From contig NZ_JAEULP010000077.1 of assembly GCF_016792905.1 (NCBI RefSeq), forward strand, positions 1-64,000: a stretch of DNA of 64,000 nucleotides. The letters are read 5' to 3'. The position numbers and the translations under genes are program-made. The notes below the pieces were generated by a model, which was given only the letters and a program-made list of their open reading frames with translations, was not told the origin of the DNA and did not search any database. Below are positions 60,565 through 64,000 of this stretch, piece by piece (within the stretch, counting starts at the first letter, position 1; each line of letters starts with the position of its first letter). Origin of the DNA: Tabrizicola sp. GTDB taxonomy: Bacteria > Pseudomonadota > Alphaproteobacteria > Rhodobacterales > Rhodobacteraceae.

Positions 60565-62604
60565 ATGCGCGCGCGCTGGATCATCATGCTGGCCCTGACC
60601 CTCTGGCTCGCCGCCCTGGGCCGGGACCGTTTCGATGCCTGGATCGACGCGACCGTGCTGCCGCCGCTGGCGCTGGAAATGTCGGTCGAGGTGCTGGACC
60701 GCGATGGCGACCTGTTGCGAGCCTATACGGTGGCCGATGGCCGTTGGCGGCTGGCCCTGCCGGTGGACCGGGTCGACCCGCTCTATCTGCGGATGCTGCT
60801 TGCCTATGAGGACAAGCGGTTCTACCGGCATGCGGGGGTGGACCCGAAATCGGTGATCCGGGCGGCGGTGCAGGCTTTGTGGAACGGTCGCGTCGTCTCG
60901 GGCGGGTCGACCCTGACGATGCAGGTCGCCCGGCTTCTGGAAGAGGGCACGACCGGCGAGGTTGGTGGCAAGCTGCGGCAGATGCGCGTGGCACTGGCGC
61001 TGGAGCGGCGGCTGTCGAAGGACCAGATCCTGCAGCTCTACCTCAGCCTTGCGCCCTTCGGCGGGAACCTGGAGGGCGTCAGGGCGGCCTCGATCAGCTA
61101 CTTCGGCAAGGAACCCAAGCGCCTGACCCCTGCCGAGGCGGCGCTTCTGGTGGCCATCCCGCAGGCCCCGGAAAGCCGCCGCCCGGACCGCGCCGCCGAC
61201 CGGGCCGAGGCCGCACGGAACCGGGTTCTGGCGCGGGCGGTCAAGGAGGGCGTGATCGACGCAGAAGAGGCCGAGGCAGCGCTGCGCGAGGCGGTGCCGG
61301 GCATCCGCAAACCCTTCCCGGCGCTGGCCCCGCATCTCGCCGACCGGGCGCGGGCGGAGGAGCCGCAACTGGGGTCGCACCACCTGACCATCGATGGCGA
61401 GTTGCAGAAGAAGCTGGAGGCGCTGGCGCTGGAGGCGGTCGAGGGCAAGGGCGAGCAGTTGCAGGTGGCGATCCTGGTGGCGGACCATGCTTCGGGCGAG
61501 ATCCTCGCCAGCGTGGGCTCGGCAGGCTATCAGGCGGACCTGCGGCAAGGCTTCGTCGACATGACCACGGCGCTGCGCTCGCCCGGATCGACCTTGAAGC
61601 CGCTGGTCTATGCCCTGGCCTTTGACGAGGGGCTTGGCCACCCGGAGACGATGATCGACGACCGACCGATGAGCTTTGGCACCTACGCGCCGCAGAATTT
61701 CGACAAGCTCTACATGGGCACGATACGGATGCGCGAGGCATTGCAGCTCTCGCGCAACATTCCCGTTGTGGCGCTGACCGATGCTCTGGGGCCGGCGAAG
61801 CTGATGGCGGCGATGCAGAAGGCGGGGATGACGCCGGTGTTCCCCGGCGACCAGCCCGGCCTAGCCATTGCGCTTGGCGGCGTCGGCGTGACGCTGAGCG
61901 ACATGGTGCAGCTTTACGCGGCCATCGCGCGCGGCGGGGTGGTCCGTCCCCTCAGCTACCGTCTGGATGCCGAGGTGCCGGAGGGGCAGCGGGTGGTGTC
62001 CGAAGTGGCGGCCTGGGAAGTGGGCGACATCCTCGCGGGCCTTGCCCCGCCGCCCGGGGCGCCGTCGAACCGGCTGGCCTACAAGACGGGCACGTCCTAC
62101 GGGCACCGCGATGCCTGGGCCATCGGCTTCGACGGCAAACATGTCATTGGCGTCTGGATGGGCCGGGCGGATGGAACGCCGGTGCCGGGGGCCTTTGGCG
62201 CGGATGTCGCGGCGCCGGTGCTGTTCCAGGCCTTCAACCGGCTGAAGGGCAAGCTCGACCCGCAGCCGCCTGCGCCCGCCTCGACCCTTCTGGTCGCCAA
62301 TTCCGAACTGCCGCAGCCCCTGCAACGCTTCCGCTCACGCTCGGCGGTGTTCGAGGCCGAAGCGGATGCCCCCGCCGTGGCCTTCCCGCCGGACGGGGCG
62401 GAAGTGGAACTGCTGGCTTCCGGCCTGAAGGTGAAGGTCGCGGGCGGGACGGCACCCTTCACCTGGCTGGCCGATGGCGTTCCCGTGGTGGTGGCCTCCG
62501 ACGCACGCGAGGCGATGCTGGCGATGCCGGGCGCGGGCTTCGTGACGCTGAGCGTGATCGATGCGGAAGGGCGGTCGGACCGGGTGCAGGTGCAGGTTCG
62601 GTAG
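60565..62604 (+). CDS. pbpC: Penicillin-binding protein 1C
   Basis: A 679-residue bifunctional wall synthase. One N-terminal membrane anchor (IIMLALTLWLAALG). Glycosyltransferase domain with catalytic E82 (YEDKRFYRHAGVDP) and GGSTLTMQVARLL. Transpeptidase with S342-x-x-K345 (SPGSTLKPL), SRN in LQLSRNIPVVALT and KTG in AYKTGTSYGHRDAW. A C-terminal ~100-residue BiPBP_C-type beta domain completes PBP1C. It is the partner of the alpha-2-macroglobulin upstream. Confidence 0.95.
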   Translation: MRARWIIMLALTLWLAALGRDRFDAWIDATVLPPLALEMSVEVLDRDGDLLRAYTVADGRWRLALPVDRVDPLYLRMLLAYEDKRFYRHAGVDPKSVIRAAVQALWNGRVVSGGSTLTMQVARLLEEGTTGEVGGKLRQMRVALALERRLSKDQILQLYLSLAPFGGNLEGVRAASISYFGKEPKRLTPAEAALLVAIPQAPESRRPDRAADRAEAARNRVLARAVKEGVIDAEEAEAALREAVPGIRKPFPALAPHLADRARAEEPQLGSHHLTIDGELQKKLEALALEAVEGKGEQLQVAILVADHASGEILASVGSAGYQADLRQGFVDMTTALRSPGSTLKPLVYALAFDEGLGHPETMIDDRPMSFGTYAPQNFDKLYMGTIRMREALQLSRNIPVVALTDALGPAKLMAAMQKAGMTPVFPGDQPGLAIALGGVGVTLSDMVQLYAAIARGGVVRPLSYRLDAEVPEGQRVVSEVAAWEVGDILAGLAPPPGAPSNRLAYKTGTSYGHRDAWAIGFDGKHVIGVWMGRADGTPVPGAFGADVAAPVLFQAFNRLKGKLDPQPPAPASTLLVANSELPQPLQRFRSRSAVFEAEADAPAVAFPPDGAEVELLASGLKVKVAGGTAPFTWLADGVPVVVASDAREAMLAMPGAGFVTLSVIDAEGRSDRVQVQVR

Positions 62605-62605
62605 C

Positions 62606-62673
62606 CCCGGAGTTTTCGAAAACTCCGGGCCGGAGCCTTTGAAGGCTCCGATACGATTTCTTCGAAGAAATCG
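62606..62673. repeat. Three TTCGAA-type palindromes between pbpC and the thiolase gene
   Basis: Palindromes at 62606-62629 (24 bp, identical to 14415-14438), 62631-62650 (arms CGGAGCCTT/AAGGCTCCG with a TG centre) and 62654-62673 (CGATTTCTTCGAAGAAATCG). They lie between convergent genes, immediately after the pbpC stop and up to the thiolase stop. Confidence 0.9.
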
Positions 62674-62674
62674 C

Positions 62675-63832
62675 TTACGCCCGCTCGATGGCCAAGGCGA
62701 TGCCCTGACCGCCGCCGATGCACATGGTGATCAGCGCCGTCTTTCCTCCGGTTCGTTCCAGCTCGTGCAGCGCCTTCACCACAAGGATCGCGCCGGTTGC
62801 CCCCACCGGATGCCCAAGGGCGATGGCGCCGCCGTTGGGGTTCACCTTGGCCGGGTCGAGGTCGAGCGCCCGCGACACCGCAAGGGCCTGGGCGGCGAAG
62901 GCCTCGTTCGATTCCACGACGTCGAAAGACTGCGGCTTGACCCCAAGTTTGCGGCACAAGGCCTGCACCGCCGGGATCGGGCCGATCCCCATCATCTTCG
63001 GGTCCACCCCGGCCAGCGCATAGCCCATCACCCTTGCGCGTGAGCCCTTGGCATTGCGCGACAGGACCAGCGCCGCCGCGCCGTCGTTGATGCCCGAGGC
63101 ATTGCCCGCGGTCACCGTGCCGTCCTTCTGGAAGGCGGGACGCAGGCCCGCCAGGGCCTCGGCGCTGGTGGTCTTGGGGTGTTCGTCCACCGCGAAGGTC
63201 ACGGGGCCTTTCCTGCCGCCGATTTCCACCGGAACGATCTGGTCGGCGAAGCGGCCCTCGGCGATGGCGCGGGCGGCGCGGGTCTGGCTGTCCAGCGCGA
63301 AGGCGTCCTGATCGGCGCGGGTGATGCCATATTGCGCGGCGACGTTTTCTGCCGTCACGCCCATGTGGCCTGTGCCGAAGGGGCAGGTCAGCGCGCCGGT
63401 CATCATGTCGGTCGCGCGGGTGTCGCCCATCTTTTGCCCGAAGCGGGCGGCAGGCAGGATGTAGGGCGAGCGGCTCATGCATTCCGCCCCGCCCGCCAGC
63501 GCCAGGTCGGCATCGCCCAGCATCAGCGCCTGCACCGCCGAGACCACCGCCTGCGCGCCCGAGCCGCAAAGCCGGTTCACGTTCATCGCCGGAGTGGTTT
63601 CCGGGATGCCCGCGTTCATCGCCATGACACGCGAGAGATACATGTCGCGGGGTTCGGTGTTGATCACATGGCCCATGACAACCTGGCCGATCTGCGCACC
63701 TTCCACCCCGGCGCGCTCCAGCGCAGCCTTGGCGGCATGGGTGGCGATGTCGATGGGCGGCAGGGCGGACAGCGAACCGCCGAAGCCGCCGATGGCGGTG
63801 CGGGCGGCGGAGAGGATGTGAATCTCGGTCAT
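62675..63832 (-). CDS. Acetyl-CoA acetyltransferase (thiolase)
   Basis: A 385-residue thiolase. The nucleophilic Cys is in NVNRLCGSGAQAVVSA, followed by ESNEAFAAQ, ALGHPVGATGAI and the second catalytic Cys in CIGGGQGIALAIE. Length and motifs fit biosynthetic or degradative acetyl-CoA acetyltransferases (PhaA/AtoB type). No phaB or other pathway gene is in the window, so the precise chain-length and role are open. Confidence 0.93.
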   Translation of the reverse strand: MTEIHILSAARTAIGGFGGSLSALPPIDIATHAAKAALERAGVEGAQIGQVVMGHVINTEPRDMYLSRVMAMNAGIPETTPAMNVNRLCGSGAQAVVSAVQALMLGDADLALAGGAECMSRSPYILPAARFGQKMGDTRATDMMTGALTCPFGTGHMGVTAENVAAQYGITRADQDAFALDSQTRAARAIAEGRFADQIVPVEIGGRKGPVTFAVDEHPKTTSAEALAGLRPAFQKDGTVTAGNASGINDGAAALVLSRNAKGSRARVMGYALAGVDPKMMGIGPIPAVQALCRKLGVKPQSFDVVESNEAFAAQALAVSRALDLDPAKVNPNGGAIALGHPVGATGAILVVKALHELERTGGKTALITMCIGGGQGIALAIERA

Positions 63833-63960
63833 GGGGGCCTCCGGGGTTTGGCGGCAGTTTGCACGATCTGCGGCCCCTTGCAGAGGGGACGTCGCGTCAC
63901 GGGTGCCATTGACATGCGCTAACAGGCGGGGGAAGTCAGGCGGGCCAGCGGGAGAGCGAT

Positions 63961-64000
63961 GTGAAAGACCTGATCCGGGCCCATGCCGGGCTTCTGTTCG
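63961..64000 (+). CDS. Start of an unidentified gene (truncated by the window)
   Basis: GTG at 63961 with GGGAGAG eight bases upstream opens a frame MKDLIRAHAGLLF that runs off the window. Amphipathic and then hydrophobic, compatible with the start of a membrane protein. Nothing more can be said. Confidence 0.45.
   Translation, partial: MKDLIRAHAGLLF

Overview
The window looks like chromosomal DNA of an alphaproteobacterium, most likely a member of the Rhodobacteraceae. The evidence is high GC, strong third-position GC bias, tightly packed short operons with ATGA or GTGA overlaps, a GTTC-N7-GTTC SOS box of the Rhodobacter LexA type, and several intergenic repeat families that I associate with Rhodobacterales. 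No species can be named from sequence alone.

Layout. 1-3459: polyamine-type ABC transporter operon (end of the binding protein, two permeases, ATPase) ending in a metallo-beta-lactamase-fold hydrolase. 3476-5499: tRNA-Ala(CGC), thioredoxin-2, a DUF3775 protein and the AzlCD exporter. 5553-8491: an IS1-like transposon with 19-bp inverted ends, an 8-bp target duplication, a DDE transposase and three passenger genes, including an XRE-ImmA/IrrE operon. 8573-11479: a secreted protein, then a two-component flavin monooxygenase pair with a divergent winged-helix regulator. 11510-16200: gcvT-gcvH-gcvP under a tandem glycine riboswitch. 16277-25274: MATE pump, gltX, hydrolases, a PfkB kinase and nadE. 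25425-26900: an exported protein with 18 MORN repeats. 26989-28229: a type II restriction-modification pair (BglII/BstYI-like nuclease plus MT-A70 methylase). 28453-35166: zapE, a TSUP carrier, imuB with an SOS box, a cytochrome c', two I78 inhibitor lipoproteins, glutathione-dependent formaldehyde dehydrogenase, and a Phd/PIN toxin-antitoxin pair. 35174-45415: mostly housekeeping (ybaK, NYN protein, RidA, trhO, pncA-pncB, Pit with its PhoU-like partner, a kinase-like protein, arfB). 45416-45673: a possible small RNA or leader peptide. 45674-52234: queuosine-precursor carrier, mepA, MFS, YggT and recQ. 52235-63832: a hybrid histidine kinase, an alpha-2-macroglobulin with pbpC, and a thiolase. 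The window ends inside a new gene at 63961.

How the genes work together. The riboswitch ties glycine level to the glycine-cleavage genes. pncA, pncB and nadE cover NAD salvage and amidation. A2M and PBP1C form the usual periplasmic protease-trap and wall-repair pair. Pit and DUF47 form a phosphate uptake unit. The mobile or defence cargo (transposon, R-M pair, toxin-antitoxin) sits in three compact islands, of which the transposon and the R-M pair are visibly AT-richer than their surroundings.

The most unusual signals are outside the textbook genes. They are: the transposon with its private regulator-peptidase operon; tandem abutting palindromes centred on TTCGAA; short hairpin repeats that begin with GTAG and supply the stop codons of neighbouring genes; a bipartite motif (TGTCCAC-N-GTGGACA, exactly 36 nt, TGGGCGTTAG) present at two distant loci; and a 17-nt match to the 3' end of 16S rRNA placed as an extended Shine-Dalgarno in front of an 18-codon ORF. 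All functional statements are from reading the sequence; no database search was run.
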